From: Gadus chalcogrammus
Taxonomy: Eukaryota; Chordata; Actinopteri; Gadiformes; Gadidae
Length of the DNA stretch: 64,000 nt
Direction: 5' to 3'
NCBI RefSeq assembly: GCF_026213295.1
Contig: NC_079426.1
Coordinates: forward strand, 21,978,639 to 22,042,638
In this document: piece after piece, positions 1-11,244 of the stretch
Position numbering within the stretch: the first letter of the stretch is position 1
How the letters are laid out: each line of letters starts with the position of its first letter
Program-made: the position numbers and the translations under genes
The notes under the pieces: generated by a model
Told to the model about the DNA's origin: nothing
Seen by the model: the letters and a program-made list of their open reading frames with translations, nothing else
Database searches by the model: none

Positions 1-3000
1 ATGGTCTTTATTCTAAAGGAGCTCTCAGAATAAGTTTTTCCCTCTAAAACCAGAAAGTGAATTTCACATTTTTTCAGTAAAATCCAATTTTGAGGTTTCC
101 ACTCTCTTGGTTTAATCTGACAGGTTGCACGCCAATAAATAATTTTCGAATCATTTTGACTGTCAGGTACTTCAAACTATTGAAATGAGTTGCACTGCTC
201 TACACAGGTATTCATCGATTGTGGCAAGAGATAACTGTTAAAAGTTTCATTTGATTCTTTTGATTCATCATGTTTCTTTCCTAAGCCCAACTCTTCCTAA
301 ATTCCCACACGATTTGGCTATGGTAAACTAATTCAACCGTGCATGCAGGGAGGATCGGGAAAGCTGTTAAAGCGCATGCTTCCACGTACCAACTTTGGCA
401 TAGCTCCGATGGGATCTTTCCACAGGGGTGTGCTTGCCCAGCAGACGAGGTCAAAGCCGAGGGTGTCATGTGTGACGGCGATGCACAAAGTGCTAGTGCC
501 AGACTTTGCATGATGTCCAGGGTCCTCCTCTGCTTGGTAAAGGAGTTAACCTTCGCACTGAGCAACTAGTAGTATGAGAACGGCCTTGGCAAAAGCACCA
601 GCCATGTTGAGAGGTTCTCTCGCCTATTCAAATATGACACCAATGCTGCCTTCTAACCATGGCAGGTGGCATACCGGTAAACCCATCGATGCCGGGATGA
701 TCACCTTCTTGTGAGGGAGAGGGTTCAAATGGTGGGACTCTGTTAGCTTGCATTGGTGGGCGCAGTTGGGTCCTCGGATGACCTCTGCTTGATGTTCAAA
801 ATCCTCAGAGCATCTGTGTCCATCTGTGTCCATGTACCTTGGCCACTCAACTGACCTGAAAATGTAAACCAGGGTAGTCACGATTAATAGAGCCATAAGT
901 GACTTCCACAACTTCCCATTGGTCAAGCTGCATCACTGATTTGACTGGAGAGGACTGGAGTTGCTGCCCCCCGGGAGAGAGAGGATATGCGTGGGTGAGG
1001 ATGCAGTGGCTCGGCCTTTCACTTACAGAATCAGAATCAAGCCAATTATTACCTGCCATACACAGCATTTTAGCTCATCATGCACGCAGGGGGAAATCAA
1101 TCGCTGCAACCAGGGCATCGTGTCAATGATGATGCTGCCAACCCAATCATTGATACTTGGGTTCAGCTGTGGGGACCCCTTACCCAGACACAATTATTGT
1201 TGTCAACGCTGACCTCCAGTACCTTGGTGCCTCCCCCTTCGGAAGGTTAGCTCCGGCTGGGGACGATCCTTCTCCCTCTGCGTTATTTGCCGTCGATGAT
1301 AAATCTGGTACATCTACAGACGTACATTGACCCCTTTTCTCCTTCAGTTTGCCGGCAAGATGACTACGTTTGCGAGCAATTCTTCATTCTATAACCCCTG
1401 AATAATCAGTATTACATGAATTCAAATGTTACTCTTTTAAAATTCTAGTAATAAACAAAGCAGGTGTTTCTGTTCTTACTCAAATTTCATCCCTCTTCCG
1501 ACACCAATGTAATGATTTTAGGCTTTAATGAATGGAAGACACAGCTTGACCTCCAAACAAATTATTGCTTTACACAATAACATGATATTACTCCTAAAAA
1601 ACAAAACAGATTTTCCATCCCGTAAAAGACAGGAGCGTCTGTCGACCACATGAAACCCCCACTTCCACTTCTACGGTCTCACACCACAGAGAACACTGAT
1701 ATCTTTGAACAATAAACAACCAATATTTAACTAATGCATGCCTTAGAGCATGCTGGATAGTCTGGGACGCTACACAATGTATTTATCACCAGACTAGTCA
1801 CCATCGTCTCAGTAACGCTTCTCTCATCCCGACAGTTAACTTAAGGACAGAAGCACTAAGCAGAAATAGTGTGTGACTGTTTGTGTGTACGTGTGTGTGC
1901 ACAGACATGCATATGTACGTGCATGTTTTTTGAGTGTATGCATAACTGGTGGCAGGGTTAGAGCATCAGAGAGATAAGAGTGTCTCATTGTCCTTCTCCT
2001 GGAAGCGCATCTTTGAGGAAATGAGTGTCCATGCAAAGTGAGTTTACATCTGGGTGTGAACTCTGGCAGACATGTTGTCGCAACATTTGTCCTGCCAGGA
2101 CCTCCAAAGCATTCCGGACTACGATGTAACCCACTCATACTTATACATTATCATGTTCCATATTGAAAGGGAAGGGAAATGTTCTTCAAAAGGTTAAACA
2201 CAGCCGCACCCTTGTGAACACATCTAAAAGCAATGAGGACCATCCATGTGCACACACTTCAAGATTATCTTAATAAGAGTATCAAGATGTAAGAAGTTAA
2301 GATAGGTATTTTGTTTTATTTTTATTGCTGAAAAGATCACATTTCGATGTGCCAATCAGGATTTACTTCATATTTTGAAAAACCTTTAATCTTCACATGT
2401 TTTGAAAACACAGCAGCCAAATATAAGTGAGGCCTTTTATCCCAGGCTCTCTGAATATATAAATGACAGAATGCTATGATTAATCAAAGTAACATCGTCG
2501 GACAACATGTGCTCATGGTTCATCAGTTTTCAGAATTTGTCATAAATTTGTGAATTCATCATTGAGAAGAATGCAATTATTATTTTCCAATCTAGTTCTG
2601 TTTCCTATGTCAATTTTTACCCAGAAGTATATATTTCCTGTTTCATTGCTGATGGGTGGTACTGGTACACTGCAAAAAACGACAAAGTAATACTGTTTAC
2701 ATTCGGGTAAATAACTGGGTTTCATATTGTGTCAGATTTACTATGGGAGAAGGTATGCTTGTGACAAGACCCATTTTATTACTCATTGTATGTGTGAGTA
2801 TTTCTGCGTGTCTGTGTGTGTGTCTGTGTCTGCGTGTGTGTATGCATGTCTGTATGTGCTTGCAAGATGTGTTAACCCTCCTAGCCCTTGGGATTCCATT
2901 GTAAATGTAAGTAAGAAGGATTGGGATTGTGAAACACAGGAATCATTCCCCCTAATGAAAGTGGTGCAGTGTTCATCCAATGGTGATGGCCCTTCAGCGA

Positions 3001-3958
3001 TATAGTGCATCATTCTGTTGGTTTTAATTTTTTTATTGTTACTTTTTCAATAAAATAAGTATTTAGTGCAGTGCCTCTGTCTTCTTTACTCTACAGATAG
3101 TAGAAGAAAAAAAACTAAAGAGGAGGTTTACAATTCCTTTTTAGCTTTCTGTTTTCTATGGAAATTGTTGAATTCTTAAAATAATATCAAGAAAAAAAGT
3201 AAAAATTAAGAGTAAGGCAAATTTGGCATGTAAGGGACATCTTAATCGCACGATATGCTCTGATTAATTGTGATTAATTGCATTTCTTTCCGCTTCTTGA
3301 GACTGCACTGAAATATTATAGAATCTGCACAAAGCAAGTCTATTTCAATTAAAATTCTATTGTTTAATGGTATCTTTTTAAATTTGACCATAGATTATTT
3401 CCAGTGAACTACAGATTTCCAAGGCAATCAAGGCCTTGGACCATCAAGGCCACCACCATCAAGGCCATCAAAATTGACTGTCAGCTTGAAAGGTGTATTT
3501 CTTATATGCAGCAGAAATAACAACAAAACCAGGGTTTTTATGCTAAAGTGCCAGGTGAGTTTCAAAACCATCGTTTCATATATGCAATGATATAAATGAT
3601 AATTAACCACAATATAGTTTTTTCGTGCCAGTTGAATTTCAAAGAGACTTCAGGGAGTTTAATTTCTTCATTCAATAGAACAACAACAATTTGGCTCCCT
3701 CTTTTGCATTCAGTCAGTGCCTGGCACATGCTAGATGACAAATTACGAGAAACCATAGATGAAGACGCATTTAACTGTTTTGGTCGTTAAGTGTGTGGAA
3801 GGCGGAAGTGTCTGGAACAAATTGGCCAAAACATCACACTACAGAGTTTTTCCCCAAGAAATCAAGTCCTAAATCCCAAAACCAGAGCTCTCACAAATCA
3901 CAATGCCAATCTTGCGAGGTGTAGACAAACATGGCTGACTGCAGCCACGCTATAATAG
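1..3958. other. Intergenic, no gene recognised
   Basis: Open frames here are all short (100 codons or fewer), overlap on opposite strands and show no protein family I recognise. AT-rich stretches and short GT-rich runs (about 1880-1930 and 2795-2860) account for several of the small frames. Bases 3035-3085 are repeated at 11632-11682 (see findings). A short direct repeat built on CATCAAGGCCA lies at 3436-3468. Confidence 0.6.
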
Positions 3959-3969
3959 CTAGCTTTTTT

Positions 3970-4129
3970 AATTTTTGGGATTTGTTTTTGCATTTTTATG
4001 GAAGAGATGGGAGATAGAGGGGAGGACATCCAGCAAAGGACCACAGGCAGGAATCAAACCTGGGTCACTGTGATCAGGACTGGGCCTTAATGGTACACGC
4101 TCTACCCAGTGAGCCACCGGGGCGCCCAA
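3970..4129 (-). mobile_element. tRNA-derived SINE
   Basis: Read on the minus strand the unit starts GGGCGCCCCGGTGGCTCACT and carries an A-box-like TGGCTCACTGGGTAGAG and a B-box-like GGTTTGATTCC at the spacing expected of a tRNA-type pol III promoter. An unrelated body and an A-rich 3' end follow. Flanking TAGCTTTTT-like direct repeats (about 3959-3971 and 4135-4146) look like a target-site duplication. The layout matches the tRNA-headed SINEs common in teleosts; the exact subfamily is not assigned. Confidence 0.8.
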
Positions 4130-5558
4130 ATACATAGCTTTTTAACTCTTTTCAGAACATCCTAAAGATAAACAAAAGATCTATTGACAAAGTCATTGAA
4201 AAAGCATAAAAACTAATTGTACATATTGCAGTGGTTTTGGACTTTTTCGTGATACCAGTATATGTTGCTCCCATATGGGGCTATGGTCTTGGTCAACATA
4301 CTCCCAATACAACAAGATGCCATAACTAAAACTGTGTCCCTGTCCTTATCCATCTTTAGCCAGGATGGCTATTGTCACACGTCGTGTTAAATCATAATTG
4401 CCCTTCAGGGACGTGCACAGGGGGGTTGCTCAGGTTGCTTGGGCAACTGCCCATATGCCCTCCTCGACTCACGTTGCCCTTCCGAGAAAAAAAAAAAAAA
4501 GATTTTTTTTTTTTTTTATCATTTAATGGATGCAGAATTTCATGTAGGCCAAGATAAAAAAAATCGCCACTCGAAACATTTCATAAAGTAAGCGTAGCCT
4601 CATTCAATTCCGTTCGGGCACTGAGAGTGAAAGGCAGTAGGGGGAGGGCAAACTCTGCCGCGCGGCAACATTCGCTTTGGCCGCCTCCCCTCTGCCGCCC
4701 TTCCCTCATTGAAATTAATGGAGGCGGCGAGTTGCCGCGCGGCGTGTGAAACGTAGCTGCAGCGCTGCACGCGACCGGAACACCGGCACCTGTGAGACGA
4801 CTGCCTTGATGTTGTCGGAAAAGGTGAATTTGAGATGTATAACAAACAAGCAATCATCATCACGTTTTATGAAATGAATTACAATCTTCATAAATCCAGG
4901 CTCAGTTTGCCACGTAACGTTTAGCCTAAATAATCAGACAGCTAGCTAGCTTGCAGACAAGCAGCCCGTTATCACTATAGTCTACACTTTTTTTTTTGGT
5001 AGGCAAACTAAGCTACATGTCTGCTGATAGTTAGTTTCTAACATTTCGTTTTAACAAGAAGAATAAATGATGGAAGTAATGCATCACATGAATTCTTTCA
5101 TTCAAAATGGTTCATGCCTAAATCTTATCACTATTTTGGGTATTGTTTGTTATTGTTTAGTGAAGCCGAAATGCCCAGTGAAAAGAGGAGGATTCAGGAG
5201 AGAGAGAGAGACAACTAAAGGAGGCAGCAAAGAGGAGCACATCACTACAGGGTTGGCCACGAAAAAGCCAAACAGCAGGTGGGACAGAGACTTTGCATAG
5301 TGATAAAAAATGATACTGTGTAGGCTAATTGGGGTTATCAGAGAGAGGAGAGAGAGAGGTCATGTTTCCCGAAGCTCCGCTGGGCATTGGAAAGAACTAC
5401 TTAATTCATCGTTCATTTCTACTTTATCTTATTTTATTTACCTAACAGTATATAGTTTGTTTCCGTCGTCCTCAATCGCTCGATTCAACAATACATTTTG
5501 GCACTTTTTACTCCCGGATCAGACCGCAGAAAAAGCCTTGGACTTTCCTATCACCAAC

Positions 5559-7085
5559 ATGCCTCTGTATTCGGATATCTCAGGCACGGAGACTGGGAAA
5601 TGCACAGACTGCACCAAAATGCAACAGAGGGTGGCTTTAATTGAAACGAGACTAGCAGCAGTAGAAAAATGCAAAGGACTATCACAGGATACAGTGCCGA
5701 TGGGTGAGTTTGCTGAGCTCACTCAGATACAGCAAGATGATCAAAGCTACACTGTATCCTTCCCGAAGCTGGACAAGAGAGAGACAGTTCCAGCTGCGTC
5801 TCACTGGAACAGAGTCGGCGCTAAGCCAAAGCAACATACCAAAGTGAATCAACAAGTTCACTCAACACCAAATGCTAAGCTACCCAAAGCTAAAGTTATC
5901 AGCCCGATTAGCCCGTCACTCAAATCAACCCTGCCACTGAAGAACCGGTTCCTGCCACTTCAAGAGTCCACAAACGCGCCTGCCACCGATGCACCCCTGA
6001 GCCCCGAGATGCGTCCGGACGGACAGTGTGGACAGAGACGGAACAACCAGTCGCCACGGAGGCGGGCTGCGCATGTGTCTGCCACCGTCCAACAAGGGCC
6101 CATCTCAGAGAAAGCAGATGAACCAGACACTCTGATTATAGGAGACTCAACTATCAAGGATATAACCGGTAAGAAGATCAAAACATGCATCTTCCCATAT
6201 GGAAAGGTTAGTAATATCAACCATAAACTAGCCAAAATCATATTGGAAAACCCCAAAATCTCACAGATTATTGTGCATGCAGGATTTAATGATATTCAAA
6301 GAGAACAGTCAGAACTTCTGAAGAGGGATTACACTGATCTATTGGATACACTGGACAAAATACACATCAAGTCTTCCATCAGTGGACCCATACCAACAGT
6401 TGACAGGGGAATAAACAGATTCAGTCGTCTACTTGCACTGAATACATGGCTTTCCAGAGTCTGCAATGAAAGAGGAAGGGACTTTATTGACAATTTCAAC
6501 TTATTCTGGGGGCGCAAATATCTTTTCAGAGCAGATGGCCTACACCCAAACAGGTTAGGCTCAAAACTGTTGAGGGACAATCTTCTCTTCTCGCTTTACG
6601 CACAGGCCACAATCTTGCCATGGTCTGACGCACAGGCCACAATCAGAGCACAGGTTGAGAAGAAGCGAGACTACAGCCTCCCCCACACAACTACTCTGCC
6701 ACTATCTGACACACAGATAGCAGACAGCCCACAGACCTTGAAGAGAGACAACAGCCCGCCCAACGCCATCAACACTGTGCCCTCCCCCATCGCTGATGCT
6801 GGCTTGGCGAGGAACGGCCACCCCCCTCCTCTGCACTCCCCCATCGACGATGACCTCCAGCCTCATCTCTCCCATAGCCACAACAACAACTCCAGCTGGG
6901 ATAGAGTTTCCGATGTCTCCCTTTGCGATTTTCCAGCCGAATTTAAGAAACTGGAATATGCTGGCATCAAACTTGCATCTGTGTCAATGATAGCATCGCC
7001 ACGTCATGGCCGCAGGCTGCTATCACCCAGGAGGATGGCGCCCCACCCCCACCACCGTACTGATAGTAGTCCTGAGTATTACTGA
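5559..7085 (+). CDS. L2 LINE ORF1 protein with SGNH/GDSL esterase domain
   Basis: About 508 aa from the ATG at 5559. The frame is open further upstream to 5310, but that ATG precedes the inferred element start, so 5559 is preferred. The N-terminus has a CxxC pair (C15, C18) leading into a short coiled coil (heptads around VALIETRLAAVEK). A basic, Pro/Ser-rich linker follows. Residues 190-335 look like an SGNH hydrolase: block I GDS (195-197), GFND (242-245) as the block III Asn, and DGLHPN (D326, H329) as the catalytic Asp/His pair. Esterase domains are known in ORF1 of CR1/L2-group LINEs, where the protein is thought to act with the RNA in the RNP; its role is not settled. All expected catalytic residues are present. 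The tail (residues 340-508) is low-complexity. Confidence 0.85.
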   Translation: MPLYSDISGTETGKCTDCTKMQQRVALIETRLAAVEKCKGLSQDTVPMGEFAELTQIQQDDQSYTVSFPKLDKRETVPAASHWNRVGAKPKQHTKVNQQVHSTPNAKLPKAKVISPISPSLKSTLPLKNRFLPLQESTNAPATDAPLSPEMRPDGQCGQRRNNQSPRRRAAHVSATVQQGPISEKADEPDTLIIGDSTIKDITGKKIKTCIFPYGKVSNINHKLAKIILENPKISQIIVHAGFNDIQREQSELLKRDYTDLLDTLDKIHIKSSISGPIPTVDRGINRFSRLLALNTWLSRVCNERGRDFIDNFNLFWGRKYLFRADGLHPNRLGSKLLRDNLLFSLYAQATILPWSDAQATIRAQVEKKRDYSLPHTTTLPLSDTQIADSPQTLKRDNSPPNAINTVPSPIADAGLARNGHPPPLHSPIDDDLQPHLSHSHNNNSSWDRVSDVSLCDFPAEFKKLEYAGIKLASVSMIASPRHGRRLLSPRRMAPHPHHRTDSSPEYY

Positions 7086-7151
7086 GACAAAAAAGGGTTC
7101 AGCCGTAGACACAGTATAAAGGAAGTTTCTCATAATCTGCTGAACCCAAGG

Positions 7152-10109
7152 TTGCCTACGTCAAAGCAGGGCAACTTTCACATTCATGCTGTAACCACTA
7201 AGAGAGTAAACAAAGGGAAACTTAGACACACTGCTAACCTCACAAATCTCATATCTATTGCCTCCAAACCAAAAACAACCTTAAAGCCTATCAACAGCAC
7301 CATCAGGATGGCTCTACTTAATGTGAGGTCTCTTAATAACAAATCATTTTTAGTTAATGATTTTATTAACACTTCCAAACTGGATTTTATGTTTTTAACT
7401 GAAACATGGCTGGAACAAAATAACAGTGCAACCGTTCTGATAGAGACAGCTCCTCCCGACTATAACTTTTTTGATGCATGTAGATCTGGAAAAAGAGGTG
7501 GAGGGGTTGCTGCTATATTTAAAAATGTATTTCAGGGGAAACAGATGTTATTTGGTGATTTTCCATCGTTCGAATACCTTAGTACTGTATTGAAATGCTC
7601 CCCCAGAGTTCTCCTATTAATTATTTACAGGCCACCCACATATTCTGCAAATTTTTTCGATGAATTCACAGAATTATTGTCTAGCATCTCCACAGAATTT
7701 GACTGTCTAGTTATAACTGGTGACTTCAATTTTCATACTGATGATTTGAATGACAAATGTGCAAAAAAACTTTTTACCATTTTGGACACATTTGAACTGT
7801 CTCAACATGTGAAAGAGGCTACTCATTGTAAGGGGCACACTCTAGACCTGGTTATCACAAAGGGCCTCAATGTTTCTGATCTCTCTGTGACTGATCCTTC
7901 CTTGTCTGACCACTTTTGTGTTTTCTTTAACATATCTTTTATTCCCGACATACAGAAAAAATCAAACACTGTCAAAAAACGGTATATCAATGAAGATTCT
8001 AATGTACTTTTTAAAAAGGCCATCTCCTTGCTACCACCTCTAAACCCATGTTCTGCTGATGATCTTGTAGAAAACTTTAATTTGAAAATTTTGAAAGTCA
8101 TAGATGTCATTGCACCTTATAAGGTTAAAACGATTTCTGGAAAGCAAAAGGCACCCTGGAGAAAAGCTGCTTCTGTAACAGCACAGAAAAAGGAATGCAG
8201 GAAGGTTGAACGCATCTGGCGTAAAACAAAACTTCATATTCACCATGATATCTATAAAGAGAGCCTCCGTGCCTACAATTTAGACTTAAAAAATGCTAGA
8301 GAAACATTTTTCTCCAATATCATTAAAACCAACACTAATAATGCAAAAACCCTATTTGCAACTGTTGACAGACTGACCAACCCCCCAATAGAAATTCCAC
8401 CTGATCTCCATTCCACGCAGAAATGCAATGAGTTTGCAGCTTTTTATATTGATAAAATTGAAGGTATCAGACGAGCCATCAATATCTCCACGTCAAACAA
8501 AAATGTTGGACTACCACCCTGTTCAGGCAAAAATTACGTGGCAAGGATGGCATGCTTTAATGTTATAGACTCTCAAAATCTTGTGGAAACTGTGACACAA
8601 CTAAAGCCATCCACCTGTTGCCTTGATACTATACCTACCAACCTCTTTAAGAATGTTTTCGACTGCCTAGCAGTAGACATATTGCAGATAGTTAACAACT
8701 CTCTCCAGTCAGGCAAGTTCCCAAAAGCTTTGAAAACTGCAGTTATTAAACCCCTTTTAAAAAAGCGGATCCTTGATGCCTCTATTATTAATAACTACAG
8801 ACCAATATCAAATCTACCCTTCATAAGTAAAATCATTGAGAAAGTTGTCCTCCAGCAACTAAATCACTTCCTGGCATCAACTGGTTGCTATGACACCTTC
8901 CAATCAGGATTTCGACCCCTGCACAGCACTGAGACCGCCCTTATTAAAGTTGTAAACGACATCCGTCTTAACACAGACTCTGGCAAAACCTCAATACTAA
9001 TGCTACTTGACCTCAGTGCTGCATTCGACACTGTAGACCATACATTACTTCTGGAAAGGTTAGAAAACTGGGTGGGGCTTTCAGGCACTGTCTTAAATTG
9101 GTTCAGGTCCTACCTACAAAATAGGAACTACTTTGTTTCCATTGGCGACTTTGTATCAGAATCAACCAATGTGACATGTGGAGTCCCACAAGGTTCGATC
9201 TTAGGACCCTCTTTATTCAACATCTACATGCTCCCACTAGGGCAAATCATGCAAAATAACAATATTGACCATCATTGCTATGCTGATGACACGCAAATCT
9301 ATGTATCGCTATCACCAAATGACTATCGGCCCATAGATCTCCTGTGCCAGTGCATTGAGCAAGTGAAGGAATGGATGTGCCGAAATTTCCTTCAACTAAA
9401 TGAGGACAAAACAGAGATAATTGTATTTGGTTCTAAAACGGAAAGGCTTAAAGTAACCCAACACCTTCACTCTCTGTCCCTGAAAACCTCAATCAAAGCC
9501 AGAAATCTAGGGGTTATCATGGATTCAGATTTACATTTTGACAGTCACATCAAATCAGTTACAAAATCGGCATATTATCACCTTAAAAATATAGCAAGAC
9601 TTAGAGGGCTCATGTCCACCGAAGACTTACAAAAACTTGTACATGCCTTTATCACTAGTAAGCTTGATTACTGCAATGGTCTCCTCACAGGTCTCCCAAA
9701 ACAAACTCTGAGGAAGCTTCAGCTTGTTCAGAATGCTGCTGCTAGAGTTCTAACAAAGACCAAAAAATTTGATCATATTACACCAATTCTGAAATCGTTA
9801 CATTGGCTTCCTGTAGGTCAGAGAATTGATTTTAAAATCATGTTGCTAACCTATAAATCCCTACATGGTTTAGGCCCAAAATACTTAACTGATATGCTTC
9901 CACTACATCAGCCTTCTAGACCACTAAGATCCTCTGAGACCAATCTGTTAATTATCCCCAGAGTAAACACAAAACATGGGAAAGCAGGATTTAGTTACTA
10001 TGCAACAAATAGCTGGAATAAACTCCCAGAGGATTTAAGACTTGCCCCAACTCTGAGCACCTTTAAAACAAGACTGAAGACTTTTATGTTTGCTATAGCT
10101 TTCTGCTAA
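7152..10109 (+). CDS. L2 LINE ORF2: AP endonuclease and reverse transcriptase
   Basis: 985 aa, starting 66 bp after the ORF1 stop. The N-terminal third is an APE-type endonuclease: LNVRSLNNK, TETWL, GDFNFHTDD and a C-terminal SDHFCVFF motif all have the expected acidic and His residues. The middle is the reverse transcriptase: NNYRPISNLPF, SGFRPLHSTETA, LDLSAAFDTVDH, GVPQGSILGPSLFN, and the catalytic YADD (D712-D713, bases 9285-9290). The C-terminal region contains the Cys/His-poor tail typical of L2 (NAAARVLTKT, HWLPVGQRIDFK). The enzyme nicks target DNA and primes cDNA synthesis there. No stop or frameshift interrupts it, so the copy may be competent or recently dead; only expression or polymorphism data would tell. 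Confidence 0.95.
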   Translation: MPTSKQGNFHIHAVTTKRVNKGKLRHTANLTNLISIASKPKTTLKPINSTIRMALLNVRSLNNKSFLVNDFINTSKLDFMFLTETWLEQNNSATVLIETAPPDYNFFDACRSGKRGGGVAAIFKNVFQGKQMLFGDFPSFEYLSTVLKCSPRVLLLIIYRPPTYSANFFDEFTELLSSISTEFDCLVITGDFNFHTDDLNDKCAKKLFTILDTFELSQHVKEATHCKGHTLDLVITKGLNVSDLSVTDPSLSDHFCVFFNISFIPDIQKKSNTVKKRYINEDSNVLFKKAISLLPPLNPCSADDLVENFNLKILKVIDVIAPYKVKTISGKQKAPWRKAASVTAQKKECRKVERIWRKTKLHIHHDIYKESLRAYNLDLKNARETFFSNIIKTNTNNAKTLFATVDRLTNPPIEIPPDLHSTQKCNEFAAFYIDKIEGIRRAINISTSNKNVGLPPCSGKNYVARMACFNVIDSQNLVETVTQLKPSTCCLDTIPTNLFKNVFDCLAVDILQIVNNSLQSGKFPKALKTAVIKPLLKKRILDASIINNYRPISNLPFISKIIEKVVLQQLNHFLASTGCYDTFQSGFRPLHSTETALIKVVNDIRLNTDSGKTSILMLLDLSAAFDTVDHTLLLERLENWVGLSGTVLNWFRSYLQNRNYFVSIGDFVSESTNVTCGVPQGSILGPSLFNIYMLPLGQIMQNNNIDHHCYADDTQIYVSLSPNDYRPIDLLCQCIEQVKEWMCRNFLQLNEDKTEIIVFGSKTERLKVTQHLHSLSLKTSIKARNLGVIMDSDLHFDSHIKSVTKSAYYHLKNIARLRGLMSTEDLQKLVHAFITSKLDYCNGLLTGLPKQTLRKLQLVQNAAARVLTKTKKFDHITPILKSLHWLPVGQRIDFKIMLLTYKSLHGLGPKYLTDMLPLHQPSRPLRSSETNLLIIPRVNTKHGKAGFSYYATNSWNKLPEDLRLAPTLSTFKTRLKTFMFAIAFC

Positions 10110-10344
10110 AATCTTAAATACATTGCACTTTCTAAAAAGCTTTTTTAACTTTGCCTTTATTTTCTATTTTAATACTAAAATGCCTTTTTCTATTCTACCC
10201 ATTTCTTTGCATATGTTTTTCTTTTACTTATCTATTATTTTATTTTATTGTATGACAATGTTTATATGTGAAGCACTTTGAGTCTGCCTTGTGTATGAAA
10301 AGTGCTATATAAATAAAGTTGCCTTGCCTTGCCTTGCCTTGCCT
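10110..10344 (+). other. L2 3' UTR with terminal hairpin and (CCTTG)n tail
   Basis: The 3' UTR is AT-rich and ends with a stem-loop formed by AGCACTTT and AAAAGTGCT, then TATAAATAAAG and six or so TTGCC/CCTTG units. In the L2 group the RT recognises this 3' region. A nearly identical copy lies at about 33720-33957, showing that the element family has made more than one insertion here. Confidence 0.85.
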
Positions 10345-10879
10345 AATTGATAGATTTAACCAGACTCATATTTTTGCCTACTAATGGCAATTTTTCATAA
10401 TTACATTACATTTAAGATGAGGAGCAGCGACAAGCCTCCAGACACTCGGAAAATGTGGACCAGGAGGAGGCACATAGGGCAGGTAGGCCTAAGTGCTGAT
10501 CACCATATATGAGAGGACCATGCTAGAAAGTACAGGGTTAAAGAGCTGCATGGGGGGGGGGGGGTGCCCTTTTTTCAGGTCAGAGCAACTGCCCCTCAAA
10601 ATCCCTGTGCACGTCCCTGCCCTTCTGCATAGCTGTCTGTTCAGTTTATGCTAGGTTATAGGATGTAGTAAGAATACATGCCTTGCAAAAATATATATTT
10701 GTCTCATAATCTATAGGATATTTAGTCTCATAACCTTTTACCTTGTAAAAATTATGAATTTAAATCCTTTCATTGGCAGCATATGTGTGGGTTCAACATT
10801 GCATTAGAACCCACATTCAGCATTGAAGTCCACATGACATATGCTGCATGTGATCCTAAATGCACACACATTTGAATCG

Positions 10880-10914
10880 ACATATGAATATATATATATA
10901 TATATATATATATG
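10880..10914. repeat. (AT)n microsatellite
   Basis: An uninterrupted TA run of about 25 bases is visible. The surrounding 10626-11240 interval has no supportable gene. Confidence 0.9.
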
Positions 10915-11244
10915 CATACAAACCGACCTACATGCATAATTATATACAGACATGATACGCCTGGCCTTGTTTCCGCAGTGCAGTGTTCAGCTATATGTGC
11001 AGTGTTCTGTTCAACCTCAATTGCTTCATTTTGGAGTGTGTGGATTGTGTTGATTAAAGGGAGTAAGCTCTGACAATGGCTCCGGTTACAGTCTCCATCT
11101 TAAACATAAAAATACATACATACATATGTATGCAGATATACGTACACATTGATGGATAAATCAATATACACATTTATAGAGAGGTCTGAAAGCGTACACC
11201 TAAGTCTAGATTCAAGGTATGGAACGCATGATGGTAAATGTCGC

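Larger units (their letters stand above)
5332..10344 (+). mobile_element. Full-length L2-clade non-LTR retrotransposon
   Basis: This unit has a 5' UTR, two long open frames (5559-7085 and 7152-10109) and a 3' UTR. It ends in a conserved hairpin (AGCACTTT ... AAAAGTGCT, about 10273-10308), AATAAAG, and a (CCTTG)n tail. A short direct repeat CTAATTG at 5325-5331 and 10343-10349 suggests the target duplication and places the true 5' end near 5332. Ending in a short simple repeat rather than poly(A) is typical of the CR1/L2 group. Both frames are open, so this is a young copy. A 5'-truncated relative of the same family lies at 33651-33957. Confidence 0.9.
4407..10618. mobile_element. hAT-like DNA transposon, non-autonomous, split by L2
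   Basis: Terminal inverted repeats are visible: AGGGACGTGCACAGGG at the left end and CCCTGTGCACGTCCCT at the right end. Both ends abut a 7-bp direct repeat GCCCTTC (4400-4406 and 10619-10625). Internal sequence at about 5167-5300 (a basic, Arg/Lys/Glu-rich frame) and 10420-10500 may be a remnant of a transposase N-terminus, but no catalytic core is seen. hAT elements normally give 8-bp duplications, so the class call rests on TIR style and is tentative. The L2 LINE at 5332-10344 was inserted later, because it interrupts this unit. Confidence 0.65.

Noticed and set aside
1836..2138. 100-codon minus-strand frame
   Set aside because: Low-complexity His/Thr-rich tail from a GT-rich run and no known domain.
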